A stretch of DNA of 64,000 nucleotides from assembly GCA_964030785.1 (NCBI GenBank), contig OZ034970.1, forward strand, positions 22,638,634 through 22,702,633, in the 5' to 3' direction. Below the pieces are notes generated by a model. The model did no database searches, had not been told where the DNA came from, and saw only the letters and a list, made by a program, of their open reading frames with translations. This document shows positions 1 through 11,212 of this stretch, in pieces. The number at the start of each line of letters is the position of its first letter. Position 1 is the stretch's first letter. A program made the position numbers and the translations under genes. The stretch comes from Siderastrea siderea (Eukaryota; Cnidaria; Anthozoa; Scleractinia; Rhizangiidae).

Positions 1-115
1 CTTGAGACGATCCTTTTCTTTAAAGCTTTTAACAGCTTACTTACTGCAATTTCATCGTTTTATTCCTGAATGTTTTGCTTCTAATTTCAATTTATTTTTG
101 AACGAAAGAGACGGT

Positions 116-771
116 TTAAGTAAATGGGCACCAACATAATATTACATCACATGTAAAAGGCGATGTTTGTATACAAATTTTGACAATGCAGTAAATTTTT
201 CCGGGAATTATTTTTTTCGCGGGAACTTTTTTTGCGGATCGTGAAAAAACCGCGAAAATCCCAAAAATTTGAATCCGGAAAAAAATTAGTGCCACACGGC
301 ATGTCAGCACGTGCGACGTTTCTGGCGTTTTTGACAGTTTGCTACGTGACTAGTCACGCAAGACTTGCACAAGTCACACAATGGCATGATCTTTTCTAAC
401 AAGGCACGCTTATTAGTCGATTTTAGCCGTGTATTCCAAAATGTAAGTCGGTGTGAAATAATGTGGAAAATAAAACAGAGCTTATTTATATATTTGTCTG
501 GATACAGGAGTTGCCGCGTTCGTCAAGCATGATGTCACGCAAGAAGAAGACGTACGTGACTTTCAAGATCGGCTATTCTCTTCTGGTTCAAACATTGCAG
601 AATTAATTTTTGGGACAAGTTATGCTTCCTACTAGATCCAAAATATTTGTCCATGGAAAAATAATCTTTATAATAGAAAGCCACAAAATTAAAATTCAAT
701 CCACTGAGCTTCCAAGAAACATCTGAGAATGAGCTTCAGAAAGAACTGTTTTGTGTTATTTTGTTTGTCCC
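116..771. repeat. Dispersed non-coding repeat, copy 1
   Basis: Bases 328-771 recur in the same orientation at about 48243-48635. The shared block includes the runs aacaaggcacgct and caagcatgatgtcacgcaag. Copy 1 has about 80 bases that copy 2 lacks, so one copy has an indel. Bases 180-300 carry a gcggga/ttttgcg-rich stretch that resembles 8110-8245 in inverted or direct pieces and ends in a similar gccacacgg motif. No open reading frame of note crosses either copy. I cannot assign it to a transposon class. Confidence 0.6.
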
Positions 772-1180
772 ATATTCACACTGTTGTCAGATATTTGACA
801 GATTTTATCTCACTTTCTTGTTTTGTCGTAAATTGAAGCCACACTTGTACGCATTAGCGTACCATCTATTGAGCAATGACGTATACGAATTCGAAACCAC
901 TAACATAAACTCAAACATTGATCTTTGATCACCCTCAAATCTGTAAAAAGCCCTGGGAACAAGGCTGCACAATATCGGACGCAGCTCCACTTATAAGGTA
1001 AACTCTGTCTAAAAACCAATACTTTTCGAATGCTCAACGCTACTCAAATAAACAACATCACAATAGTGTACCTTGGTACACGCACGTTCATTCAACAACC
1101 ATTTCCGTACCTCTCATCGACAGCTACAAAATAGCTCACGCACGCTACGCGTGCCTATGTTGTCGTATAGTCAGCCTTGC
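772..1180. other. No recognisable feature
   Basis: AT-rich sequence between a dispersed repeat and a microsatellite. Short ORFs here show no family motif and no splice context. Confidence 0.5.

Positions 1181-1261
<81 letters not shown>
1181..1261. repeat. Self-complementary (AAT)n-(ATT)n microsatellite
   Basis: About 12 AAT units switch directly to about 18 ATT units. The strand can therefore fold on itself into a near-perfect A/T hairpin. Translation gives runs of Asn then Tyr, which is a shadow of the repeat and not a protein. It marks the left edge of large repeat R1. Confidence 0.95.
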
Positions 1262-1264
1262 AAG

Positions 1265-4200
1265 TTACACGTGTGTTCATCAGATCGTTTGAAGTAAAGC
1301 CCTAAAAGGGTCCAAGGTATTCTCTTGTGGGCGTGACTCCAAATTACCTTTACTTCTAAGAGGTACTCCAGGATTCATTCCATTCTCACCCATCAACCAC
1401 TTAGTAGTATTGAGGGAAAATGTATGCAGAACCTAATAAGAAGTTGTTCAATTCCTTATGAATTTCTGGTGTAGGTGCTTACAATCAAGCTAATCAATGA
1501 CATCAAGATATTTAGAAGAAAAACACCAAAAATATATAACCTGCTCTTCAAATTTTTATTTGAATTGTTGTTTGACTGGGAATATAGCTCAGAGTACACA
1601 TTTCTTTAAACCAGAGCCTTATAATAAACTATCATATTTTTCTGACATCAGCTTGATGGAATAAAAACCTGAAAATGGAAACAAAGCACATTTTAATTAT
1701 TTCAATTGCCAATAGTAAGCCCGTGGCTTTTTGGAGGTTTTAAATCGCTTGGTGAAAGCAAAGTTAGGCTAGCCTAACTGAGAAGCTCGCAAGCACTAAG
1801 TCATGCCACAGAGCAAGCACAACTTGTCACCTGGATGGAATGGCCATGTCAAAGATCCTGTTCATAGTCCAGCAAATTCCCAATAGCCCATGTTAGATAT
1901 CTCAAAATTCTAACATGACTCCAAGGCTTTACAGACAAACCTATGTATTTGGTTTGGTTTTCTTGCTCTTCTGCAGTCTCCTCCTGGAATCAATATACAA
2001 AGGAATCTTGATAAATTTGCAAATGAATATTGTTTGTAAAAGTATTGCTCATTACCCGTAAAGATTTGTTTTAAGCTTTAATACAGAGAGCAAAATATCC
2101 ATGGAAGTACATAAATCCTTTCGACTTGTAGCCCCCCAGGAAAGTTTTAAGGGTTAGAACTACAGGCTGTCTGTTATTCACCAGAACATGCATGTTACTG
2201 CTCAAGGACACCTTCAGATTTTGTATACAGCTATTTCAATTAAGGTTGTCAAATCATTTCAAGCTTACGCTACAAGACCAAAGGGTGGTGTGGGTAGTTG
2301 CAAATACGTCTTAGCTTCACGGTTGTCAGCAGTTGGTCAGGAATGTCAGATTTCTTAGTGCAAGTAATAAATGGGCACCATCCGATTATTGTCAGCGGCA
2401 ATCCTGATTCTGCTTTTCATTTCCAATTGTTAGTACCTGTTATGATGCGTGAAAATTCATGTTTCATATTTTTCATGATGCTGTTTTTCCTACTTCAAAT
2501 TTACATACCAATGCACACGCTCCACGTGTACCCACATAATTTAAATTTGCCGTTTTAACCAAGTAGGCAAAAAGATCAGTGAGATTAAAAATTACCTTTT
2601 AAACGAGAACTCTATCTGAAAATAATTCTTTCAGATTTTTTTTAAATTTTATACTATAAAAACTCTTCCATCTGCTTTGCTATTGCACGGCAAGCAAGGT
2701 ACTGCTGATTTTGGTGAACTTAGGCATAGACATCCCATATTACCCTGCGGTCTTGTCGCATAGCTTTCACACGACAACATAAATTGAAACAGCTGTATGA
2801 GTGCAATTTCATCCGGGGCAACGTACATACTTATGGACAGTCAGTGTGCGTGCACCAGAGCACGCACCAGAGCTCGTAGTCTAAGAGAATGGTACCAACT
2901 TAGGGCGGTGCAACTCCAATCAACTCCATACTAACGCTTGCTTCTGTTTACATGCAGGAAGGCGATATGAAACATGAAGCCGGTATAAAATAATAATCAT
3001 CTCGGGCTGGTTTGATTCATTACCATTGCTGAACTGATACGAATGACTCACAATGGTCTAAAATCAGACTGGGGAACCACGTAAACATTAATTGCATTCA
3101 AACCGGTCTGAGATTTTTGTTTTGAGCATACATACTTAGTAAGTGGCATTGAAGCATTCCAAGGTGGTGGATAAAAGATAAACTGGTCGGATTTTTTGGG
3201 GTGGTTGGGCTCATGTTAACACTTCATGCCAGTCTGAGTTTCCGAACAGTCTCATGTAAACAAAATCAGGATGTTACTACTCCTGGGTCTCTGAGGATGT
3301 TATTAAAAATCCTTGAGAGCTGCTCGACTTTAGTCTCGACTTTAGGAGGTGTTTTTAATTTACATGACACCAGTATGATTTAATTCTGCTACAAGTTCAT
3401 CCCGGTTCCCTATTGTTTCTTTGTATCTGTTTACGTGATTACAGCACAATGTCTCCTAACAGTGTGAGCCATACCTGTGTGAGTTCACCCCAGTAGTGGT
3501 ACCAAATCAAAATTCTCATTCTGGTATGGAAACCCATACCAGGAACACGTAAACATGGCATAACTGTTTGATTCATTCTGCACTAAGTTTTAACCATTTA
3601 GCCATCCAGAATAAATCTCACATCACCGTGAAACATGGATTTTGTAGTGGGTATAAGGTTTTCATGGCCCACCTGAATGGAAGTCGTGATGGATGTTGTT
3701 GGGCAATTTTATCCTTAGTTCAATTTTCATTTTCCTTTGTGAATAATAGGATTGCCAAATGTTCTTTGCCTGAAAAGGCTATTTTAGTCAGTCAGATTTT
3801 TATGTGATAACATGACAATACAAACCAGATCATGCGCAAATTCCACACACTAAAAGGTAGATGGTTTACAGTGTAAATATGTGGTATATTTGAATGATTT
3901 TAACATTGTTAAATTGTTTCTAATTACATGTATGTTTGACTGGGTTCAGAAATTAAATGGAATCAAACACAGTGGTATGCATATTTTTGGTGTTTGACTA
4001 CCAAGCTCAAATTATCCCGATCACTGCGTTCAATCCAGTTCAATTTACTGAACAGTTACGTTTCGTAAGCTGGGATAATTATATGACTGATTTTACCTTC
4101 ACTGTAAGAAAAGACTGCACCACTGATCACTGCTGACATATGCATAGAACAGATAAAAAAGAATCAGTGAAAACAACAAATTCAGGGCTTAAAAACTGGC

Positions 4201-5630
4201 AGTCACCTGGTTGCCAGTGGCAATTTAAAACTGAACAGGCCCACCATGTGTTGAGGTTTGATCGCCTGACGGGCGACTAGGATTAAAAAATGTTAAATGC
4301 ACTTTCATTGGAGTACCTTTCCTTTCTTTCCCTTCCTCAAATCTACGTTCATAAATGTTATAATTTGTAGTAAATTCTTAGTTCCAGCTATTCTGGAATA
4401 TTTAGATCAGTCCGCAATATACATGTATCAAGAGGCCATTTTGTTTTCATTGACACGTGACTCCAGACTTACCCATTGTTCAATGTTATACTTTTTCTCA
4501 CATGATTATTGGCAAAGTCCCTCGATAAAAGACTTACTTCTCACCCGGGTTGGGAGGGCTTTAGTAATCAACAATCGAGTGGGAGATCTTAACAATAATC
4601 AAATGATGCTACACATAAGAATTTAAGCTTATCTGTCAATATCAACATTTGGAGAATGGCCTGGATTTCTTGCTTTAAGCAAAAACTGTTCGAAATATTA
4701 ATTTCAGCAGCATCACTATAATGAAGGCTTACTGAAAACAAAAAGGATGCTTTGTTGCCCTTTTACTTGGCCAACAAATAACATATGATTTGCAGCAGAG
4801 TGAACAAATACTACATATGTCGGCTGTTTACAACCGGAATGAATATTAAATTATTTAAGCACTGGCCTAATGGTAAATAAAAAATACATCAAGCTAATGA
4901 TCGATCGGAAAAGCTCTAAAAAGCTGTTCACTGAACAGAAATAAGCTTTTAAAATACGCTCAACTATAAAGCGTATTTCACAACAAAAGCAGCCTTTATA
5001 AAAATTGCATCTACCCTGACATTCCCTGACATTGCAGCCTTGTTGACTTGACAGTTGACCCAAATTTCTCAGCAATGCAGCGAAAAATGAAGCGTTGTCC
5101 ACTTTCCGAGAAACTATTTTAAAACAACTAGGAAATCACCTTTGCTTTGTAGCCGTGCCTAAAAAGGGCACCAGTCTCTCGCAATAATCCGTGACATTGG
5201 TGCCCAGTACTCCGCGTGCGTGCAAATTCACATCCCTTAACTGTATGAAAACGATATTTTTCAAAAAAAAAAACTATTAACATAGTTGGAAAGAGCATAG
5301 TCTGAAACCAAATATGTTGATTCGTTTTTACATTTATTTCCAAATTGCTCACTCCAATGACCATCAGGGCACGTTATCTGCTTTTGAATTGATAGAAGCC
5401 TGTTCTTGCAGTGAGCTAAAACCTCTTTTATTGCCATAGTCACGTGACTGATGACGTCATCACCGTAACATTGACATGAGGGATAACTTTCACGCAGGTG
5501 TAAATACCACATGGTCAAACGTCCTCTTCGACTACAAGTTAACTTAGTTTTTTAGCATTGAAAATTTTTCAGGTGCAAAGCATGCTGGGAAGGTTCTTAT
5601 TATAATTATAATATTGTTTTTAATTATTGA
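1265..5630 (+). repeat. Large degenerate repeat, copy R1
   Basis: Colinear with 16547-20810 (R2) over more than 4 kb with many indels, and matched in inverted orientation by parts of 31790-34530 (R3). Shared landmarks include the start (cagat..tttgaagta.agccctaaaagg), a Met-ending ORF near 3568-3807 matching 17950-18210, the block ctggttgccagt near 4205, a TGACGTCATCACC block near 5452, and the end (gggaaggttcttattataatt). No transposase, reverse transcriptase or terminal repeat is visible. It may be a segmental duplication or a decayed non-autonomous element. ORFs inside it are interrupted differently in each copy, so I do not call them genes. Confidence 0.75.
5440..5560. promoter_or_regulatory. 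Conserved CRE-containing block at the end of R1
   Basis: A CACGTGAC E-box-like site is followed by TGACGTCA, the palindromic CREB/ATF bZIP site (5452-5459). The same arrangement occurs at 20620-20705 in R2. The block stands out as well conserved between otherwise diverged copies, which could reflect promoter function. No transcript start is visible. Confidence 0.3.
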
Positions 5631-5918
5631 ACAATAATTCTTGTTAGAATAGGAAACGCATTTGCAAAGACAGGAAAGCAAAAATTAAATTGAAGTGTGC
5701 AGCCGAAAGGGGCCATCTAATGCCTACTAGAGTTGATTGTGGTCACTATGTAAGTCTTACAGTTGATCCACGTCACGCATGAACGGAAACTCTAAAATTC
5801 AAAACAACGTGACCAGTCACGTTCTCCATATTTGGGCATTCGCCTTGTGTTTCTTGAGATTCAGAGAGGGATTTCGAAAATCGAAAGGAGATTTCGAATC
5901 TGTCACAGATTTTTCGAA

Positions 5919-6185
5919 ATGTTCAGACCTGGTTATGTTAATGCCTTAGGCTGGAAGAACAGGCCATGTAGGCCTTTCCACAAGGAAACAAGAAGACGAA
6001 TAATTGATCGTTATTTGACTGGGGAGGGACCGAAAGCGATCTCCACAGCAGCTCGTGCAACTCCTGGCGCTGTTTATCGTATCATTCGACATCGTGAAAC
6101 GTTCAGTGCATGTGAGGCGTTCAGTCAAGGGGGACGAAGTTATCCTTCTAAACTTTCAGAGGACGTTGCTTGTAGAATCTATTGA
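5919..6185 (+). pseudogene. Transposase N-terminal helix-turn-helix fragment
   Basis: The ORF starts at a Met before FRPGYVNALG and contains ETRRRIIDRYLTGE, then AISTAARATPGAVYRIIRH. This matches the paired-like first helix-turn-helix that binds terminal repeats in Tc1/mariner transposases and resembles Pax paired domains. The second helix-turn-helix and the DDE/D core are absent. The ORF ends at a stop about 90 residues in, just before the element's central palindrome. The same sequence is encoded on the minus strand of copy B and stops even earlier there. It is a relic inside a non-autonomous element, although a retained DNA-binding-only protein is conceivable. Confidence 0.7.
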
Positions 6186-6295
6186 ATTTTCAAACTAGCG
6201 AAACCTAGGCTATATGGATGGGAAAATCGGGAAAGATTGTTGAGCAGTAGGTTATGCAATAGACGAAGCACAGGTCACAAAAGTGTAATATGAGA

Positions 6296-6690
6296 GTTTG
6301 TATGGAGCTGAAATTCGATTGAAAATAGTCGGCAGTTTTCCGTGGAAAATACCTATAAATCAAAATAGAGTTTGAAAAACCTTACCTGTTGTGTGTTTGC
6401 TGTGTCTTTACCGCTTTTGCGAACTGCTGGAGGCCGTTTCGGGCGATATTCTGTTTAACGGTCGAAGCGACGTCTTGTCACGTACTGGCTTTACTTTGAC
6501 ATGATGTCGCATCGACCGTTAAACAGAAAATCGCCCCAAACGGCCTCCAGAAGCTCGGAAAAGTGGCAAAAACACAGCAAACACACAACAGGTCTTCAAA
6601 CTCTATTTCGCTTTTTAGGTATTTTGCACGGAAAACTGACCATTTACATTTTGGATCGAATTTCAGCTCCATACAAATAAATCACATTAC
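6296..6690. repeat. Long internal palindrome of mariner copy A
   Basis: The left arm (about 6296-6460) and right arm (about 6515-6690) are inverse copies. Both carry tatggagctgaaattcga at the outside and ggaggccgttt near the centre. Copy B has the same palindrome at about 13705-14110. It could be a nested foldback element or a hairpin that arose before the copies spread. Confidence 0.85.
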
Positions 6691-7229
6691 GCGTTGGTTA
6701 ACTGTGGACGAAGCGTCGGCTTTGTCTTTAATCAACCTCGCAACTGGGAAAAACTGTCATCAGTAATTGCTTGACACGGCGGATGTATCTTGGTTTTCGT
6801 CCACTTCCTTCGGAGCTACCGTTCTTACACAAGCGTTCAGCTCCAAGGTTGAAACAGGAATCACGCGTCAGCAAAATAATTGACGTAATTTCACCTCCTT
6901 CTAGTCGTCTAAAACGTTTTTGAACCACTGACGAGAAGCGAACCCAGAAAATAATGCGGTCTCTCGATAAAACAAAGATTTGTCCCGTCACAACCCCTTG
7001 CTTCTACAAAGATAGAATCCATTTTCGGAAATTTCAATGAGATCTTCAATATTTCCCTTGTGATCTCCGTTACGTCACTGAAAGTAGCTTGTTTATTTGA
7101 AGACTCGGATCACATGTTGAGGTTTCCGTTCACGCGTGACGTGGATCAACTGTAAAAGCCTATTGGTTAAAACGTCCTTAACATGCATTTTTCGCTTTTG
7201 TCATTCCAAACTAGCAAACACTTTCCGTC

Positions 7230-8607
7230 TGTAATACCGGTGCTCCCGGCATTCCTGGTACGCCAGGTACCCCTGGGTTACATGGCCGTGGCGGACGTGA
7301 CGGACGTGACGGTCGAGACGGAATCAATAGTGAACTGGATAAACAGGGGAGTACTGGGCCCCAGGGACCTCCAGGTCCTGATGGAGCTCCTGGTAAAGAT
7401 GGAAAGGATGGCGCTAAAGGCGAACCTGGAGCCAAGGGTCTACCCAGCCCAAAAGGGGAAAGCAGTCGGATGCCTTTTAAGAACTGGAAAGAGTGCGTCT
7501 GGAATAACGTAAATGAAGGTAAGTGGCGAGTTGCAGTTCAGTGGTAAGGATTTCTTGCCTATGCTATGTGACAACATTGCTCCCATACATATTATCAATT
7601 GGAAACTGCTTTTAGCATACTTCGGCAGTAACTTCTACAGTGTAGCATGAAGTTTTCACGATTTTTTGGGTTTGTTTTTCGCTGGAAAATTTTTTGCGAA
7701 TTTGGATTTTAAGATTTTACCACTGGGAACAAATTTTTGCGAATTTTGGGCAATTTTCTTTCCGCTATTTTTAAATACCGGAGAGAAAATTGACACTAAT
7801 ACTATATAACAAGCTGTCGTGTGTTAAAACACACGAAACTTGTATACAGCCACAATGGATGTAATATTGTCTTGTTATATTTTACTTATTTACTGTGCTC
7901 ATGTTGAAAGTCCTCGATTGTAACTCAAAGCTACCAAAAGAGTGTGATTTTCGTATGCTTTATGGGCTGGGAGAAACACGTAGCAGACTATGGTTTGCCC
8001 CCTGGCAGGAAATGGTTTTGTCTACTGTTGTTATCAAATTTACCCAGAGACCGCAGAGACTACTGGTTATGCTTGAGTTGTAAAGAGGAAGGCCGTAATA
8101 TCAGGAACCTTAATACATGAAGTGAATTTTCGCGGATTATTTCTAGGGCGAGTTAGTTTTTGCGGGATCAAAGTTTTGCAGATCGAGGGGAAATCCATGA
8201 AATTCGCGAAAGTTGGATCCCGCAAAAATTTCATGCCACACGGTATAAAATCAGGCTCCAATTTTGTTTAGATTTCAAATGATAGGCTAAACTACTCTTT
8301 TTAACTCTTGCTTTTATTTTTTACAGGAATGTGTCTTCACCAAGAACTTCTCTGACACAGCACTACAATTGCAACAGATGCTGCAAACGGTGTTGTGTAC
8401 ATTTACAGGAGTCAGGGATCCAATGATATTCAAGATCTTCACCGCGTCCGCCACATTGAGGGTCACTGCAACAACATCCACGAAGGAAAGGTGCGCGTTG
8501 GGCTCTCAATCGGTAATTGCCATGCTTATGGCAATGCTGACGGCCACACTGGCTGGAATTCTGTATCCCTGATCTTTGTTGAAGAAGTACCGAAAGCTCA
8601 GGCCTAG
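7230..8607 (+). pseudogene. CTHRC1-like (collagen triple helix repeat containing) pseudogene
   Basis: Exon A (7230-7518) encodes a Gly-X-Y run, including GAPGIPGTPGTPG and GPQGPPGPDGAPGKDGKDG, then KNWKECVWNNVNEG. The CTHRC1 family has this order: a short collagen stretch, then a Cys-containing C-terminal domain. A GTAAGT donor follows. Exon B (8327-8607) gives ECVFTKNFSDTAL, then in another frame YNCNRCCKR, then in a third frame VVYIYRSQGSNDIQDLHRV through HTGWNSV and FVEEVPK to the stop. The segment normally between CCKR and VVY is missing. The exon A-B junction also loses several residues and the frame. Family members are secreted glycoproteins linked to Wnt/TGF-beta signalling in animals. 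The deletions make this copy non-functional. The signal-peptide exon is not visible; a mariner element ends 78 bases upstream. Confidence 0.85.
7640..8260. repeat. Repeat-rich intron of the CTHRC1-like pseudogene
   Basis: The 0.8-kb intron carries t/g-rich segments such as ttttttgcgaatttgg and tttttgcgggatc that resemble 180-300. This suggests one or two old insertions of the same small repeat family. Element ends could not be fixed. Confidence 0.4.
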
Positions 8608-9108
8608 GAAGAAAAGACACTCCTGCATAAACCCTTGTAATGGGACAGTAATAGGGCGTTTTACTATATGGTAGTTCTTCACCAAATAAGTTGGATGTTA
8701 ATAAGACGCAGTGTTTCGTAGTGTGTTAAGTTATTACTGAGTTGAATACAAGGCAGGATGCATGAATAACTTAGGGTCAACTCTTACATAAAATATGTGT
8801 CAAAATATTAGTTGCGGTTCCACTAGACCTTTTGTCCACGGGAAAGTAGGACTTTACCCTCTGTACCCACGGTAAAACTGCCCTCGGGAAATCACTATGG
8901 ATACGTCAAAGAGAACAAAAGAATTACCCATGACATTCCCAAAACCAAGTCGTAGGGTTTATCTATGGATTATCTAACCACAAGAGCAGTTCCACCAATC
9001 GGAAAGCAGCAAATGCCAAATACCGGAAACCGCAGCACCCGCTGGGCACATTTTTGGCATTTTGCAATCGCACCACATGGTCTCACGTACCAAATTCGTT
9101 AGACCGGC

Positions 9109-9767
9109 AGCAAACATGGAGAACTTTCGACCTTCACGGTGAGTATATTTTACTCTGTTTTTGATTTTTAATATCCCCGCGATCTCTTTCCCTTTAGTAG
9201 GGCATACGTTTATATTTTTTTTTTCTGTACAATAACATCTTTAGACCAGATGAAGAAGAAGATTCTGCGCTATACAACGGCTTTCTATTCCAGAGTCATC
9301 GGGAGCAAGGAGGGAAGTGTTGGATCGCTAGATCAAGCGGACATCGTTGTATAAGAAGAACAAGAACGACTGCAAGCAGGCGGTAGGTTTCGCGGTTCGG
9401 GATCTCCATGATCAAATAATTTTCCCACCAGTTACTAATGGGTCAAAAGTTGACCTTGGGCAATTATTTGCAGTGTTACCGGAAAATACAACCTGACCGG
9501 AAATCCAAAGCGATCCCAACCCAAGCCAATTACCCACAGGGTTACCTCGGGCAGAACACTTCCCTCCTTGCTCCCGATGACTCTGGAACAGAAAGCCGTT
9601 GTATAACGCAGAATCTTCTTCTTCATCTGGTCTAGAGATGTTATGGACAGAAAAAAAAATATAAACGTATGCCCTACTAAAGGGAAAGAGATCGCGGGGA
9701 TATTAAAAATCAAAAACAGAGTAAAATATACTCACCGTGAAGGTCGAAAGTTCTCCATGTTTGCTTT
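9109..9767. repeat. Inverted duplication of a first-exon region
   Basis: Bases 9109-9321 and 9554-9767 are inverse copies that differ at only a few positions by eye. They are separated by a 232-base spacer. Each arm contains a start codon exon, its GTGAGT intron and the beginning of exon 2. The near-identity indicates a recent event, or ongoing homogenisation of the palindrome. No terminal transposon motif or target duplication was recognised. Confidence 0.9.
9116..9386 (+). CDS. Candidate short two-exon gene start, unknown function
   Basis: Exon 1 (9116-9138) encodes MENFRPSR and ends at a GTGAGT donor. Exon 2 begins at 9245 after a tttag acceptor. The join restores the frame and gives PDEEEDSALYNGFLFQSH and a basic tail rich in Arg and Ser. 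A stop at 9384 closes a product of about 54 residues. A further donor-like gcggtaggt overlaps that stop, so the gene may continue by splicing. The upstream 250 bases have no ORF and could be a promoter. I recognise no domain. Exon 1, the intron and part of exon 2 recur in the inverted arm on the minus strand (9554-9767), so one of the two may be a dead copy. Confidence 0.4.
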
Positions 9768-9867
9768 GTTTTGGGCCCACAGTAATTGGTTCTTACTGTT
9801 GTGGTGTCCCTGCCTGGTTTTGTAATTGTCTTCAATGTTTTTTATATACGTAACTCCCAGGCGAAGC

Positions 9868-9896
9868 AAAATAAATAAATAAATAAATAAATAAAC
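9868..9896. repeat. (AAAT)n microsatellite
   Basis: About seven AAAT units just outside the inverted duplication. Confidence 0.9.
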
Positions 9897-10862
9897 GTGC
9901 GTCTAACCACAACTAGTGTCTTTAATACAATGCACAAATGGGCCGAAATAAAAAAAGAAGCAATTTTGCGGATATATTTAAACAAAGAAAGAAACAAGTT
10001 AACTTTACAGAAAAGAGCAAGAAAGCAAAAGAGCGCGGACAGCAATTGATGTAGATCCAAACAACGTCGTGTTCACAGGTTTCGTTTCGTTAGCAGTCCA
10101 CATGCTGTTTTTGTCTCCATTTCAGGCGAGTTTTTGTGTGGCTTTAATTTTGACCACCAGCTTTTGCAATCATCTTGCCCTTGCAGACGGACCAATCCCA
10201 AGTTTTAACCTTCAAAGAACAGATGTTTTTGGCCAGGTTATTTACTTTTGGATAAGGCGAAAGCTAGCACCGCTACGACAAAAATATAAGCTTATCTGAC
10301 ACAATGATTCATGTTTTACAGATACGCGCTTGACTTCGAGCGAAACATTTACTAGGTTGTGAAGACAATTATCTTGCTAAAAAAATGTGAAAGAGGGCTC
10401 TCTCAAGGAACTGCCTTCAAGGTAAAAACCGTATCTGTTTCGTGACGGCCTTAATATCTCCGGGCAATGAAAGCGTATACTGGGAAATTTTTATATTGCC
10501 GCCATCTTTCCCCGAATGGTTTCTCCAGTCTCTCCGCTCGCGTCCGCCCTCGAAAATGGCACAAACGAGTCAGCGTATATACAGATACCGGTGTGTTCAT
10601 AAGATGCTGCAACCGCATGAATTTCATGAGCAGCATGCCATCTCGAGATTTTGATTAGTAAAAGAGATTTCGTTAAGTTACTATCAAGGACCACAGATGT
10701 TACAATCAGAAATAAAAAATATATATATACACCATAAAAGTGAAACCAACAGCAAGTATAGATGATGTATAGGTATTTATATCCGGTAAAATCTAGAGTG
10801 GATCGAAGGGAAAATTTGTGCGAATCCTTGGTTGAGTAATAGTTCTATACATCATTCCATGC

Positions 10863-11212
10863 ATGACAGGTGAAGACTGGAAACCAAACAAGGAGAACAA
10901 GAAGGACTGGTGTTGGAGTGACTATACAGTGGGTATAGCAGAAGGCGCGGTTGCTGTGGCAGCTGCCCCTTTCGTTCTTGGCGCGGCAGGTTTCACCGCC
11001 GGGGGAGTAGCCGCTGGCTCAGTTGCTGCCAGAGTTCAGTCTGTTCTTTGCAGCGAGTAGTGCCCTCTGGTGGTGTATTTGCAGCACTACAGAGTGCTGA
11101 TGCTGCTGGTATTAGCCTCGGAGGAAATGTGGATATCTTTTCAGCAGTAAATGCGGCAACCACGTCTATCAAGAGCAAAGTTGCACTCTGTAACGACGAA
11201 CCGAGCTGTTAA
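10863..11212 (+). pseudogene. IFI6/27 (ISG12)-like copy with a frameshift
   Basis: From the Met at 10863 the ORF reads a charged N-terminus (KENKKDW) and then VGIAEGAVAVAAAPFVLGA and GFTAGGVAAGSVAARVQS. This is the Gly/Ala-rich hydrophobic core of the Ifi-6-16 family. It hits a stop at 11058-11060. In the next frame the family sequence resumes as PSGGVFAALQSADAAGIS and runs to a stop at 11210-11212. A single small indel between about 11040 and 11058 explains this. The intact relative is at 22436-22776, which reads FALLQSAGAAGIS in the same place. Vertebrate members are small membrane proteins tied to interferon responses and cell death; the cnidarian role is unknown to me. It may be a pseudogene, a sequencing error or a short allele. 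Confidence 0.75.

Larger units (their letters stand above)
5760..7152 (+). mobile_element. Tc1/mariner-like element, copy A (non-autonomous)
   Basis: The left end begins cagttgatccacgtcacgc and the right end is its inverse, giving terminal inverted repeats of about 31 bases. Both ends abut TA (5758-5759 and 7153-7154), the target duplication of the Tc1/mariner superfamily. The 1.39-kb body has a helix-turn-helix ORF near the left end, a convergent ORF near the right end (6728-6991 minus) and a large central palindrome. No DDE/D catalytic domain is seen, so it should need a transposase in trans. A second copy lies inverted at 13226-14644. Confidence 0.85.

Noticed and set aside
1073..1261. ORF ending in runs of Asn and Tyr
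   Set aside because: It is the translation of the (AAT)n-(ATT)n microsatellite.
3568..3807. ORF shared between R1 and R2 (second at 17921-18334)
   Set aside because: The similarity follows DNA-level repeat identity. Frame-disrupting indels differ between copies and R3 lacks the frame.
7211..7435. Pro/Gly-rich minus-strand ORF
   Set aside because: Antisense shadow of the collagen Gly-X-Y exon of the CTHRC1-like pseudogene.
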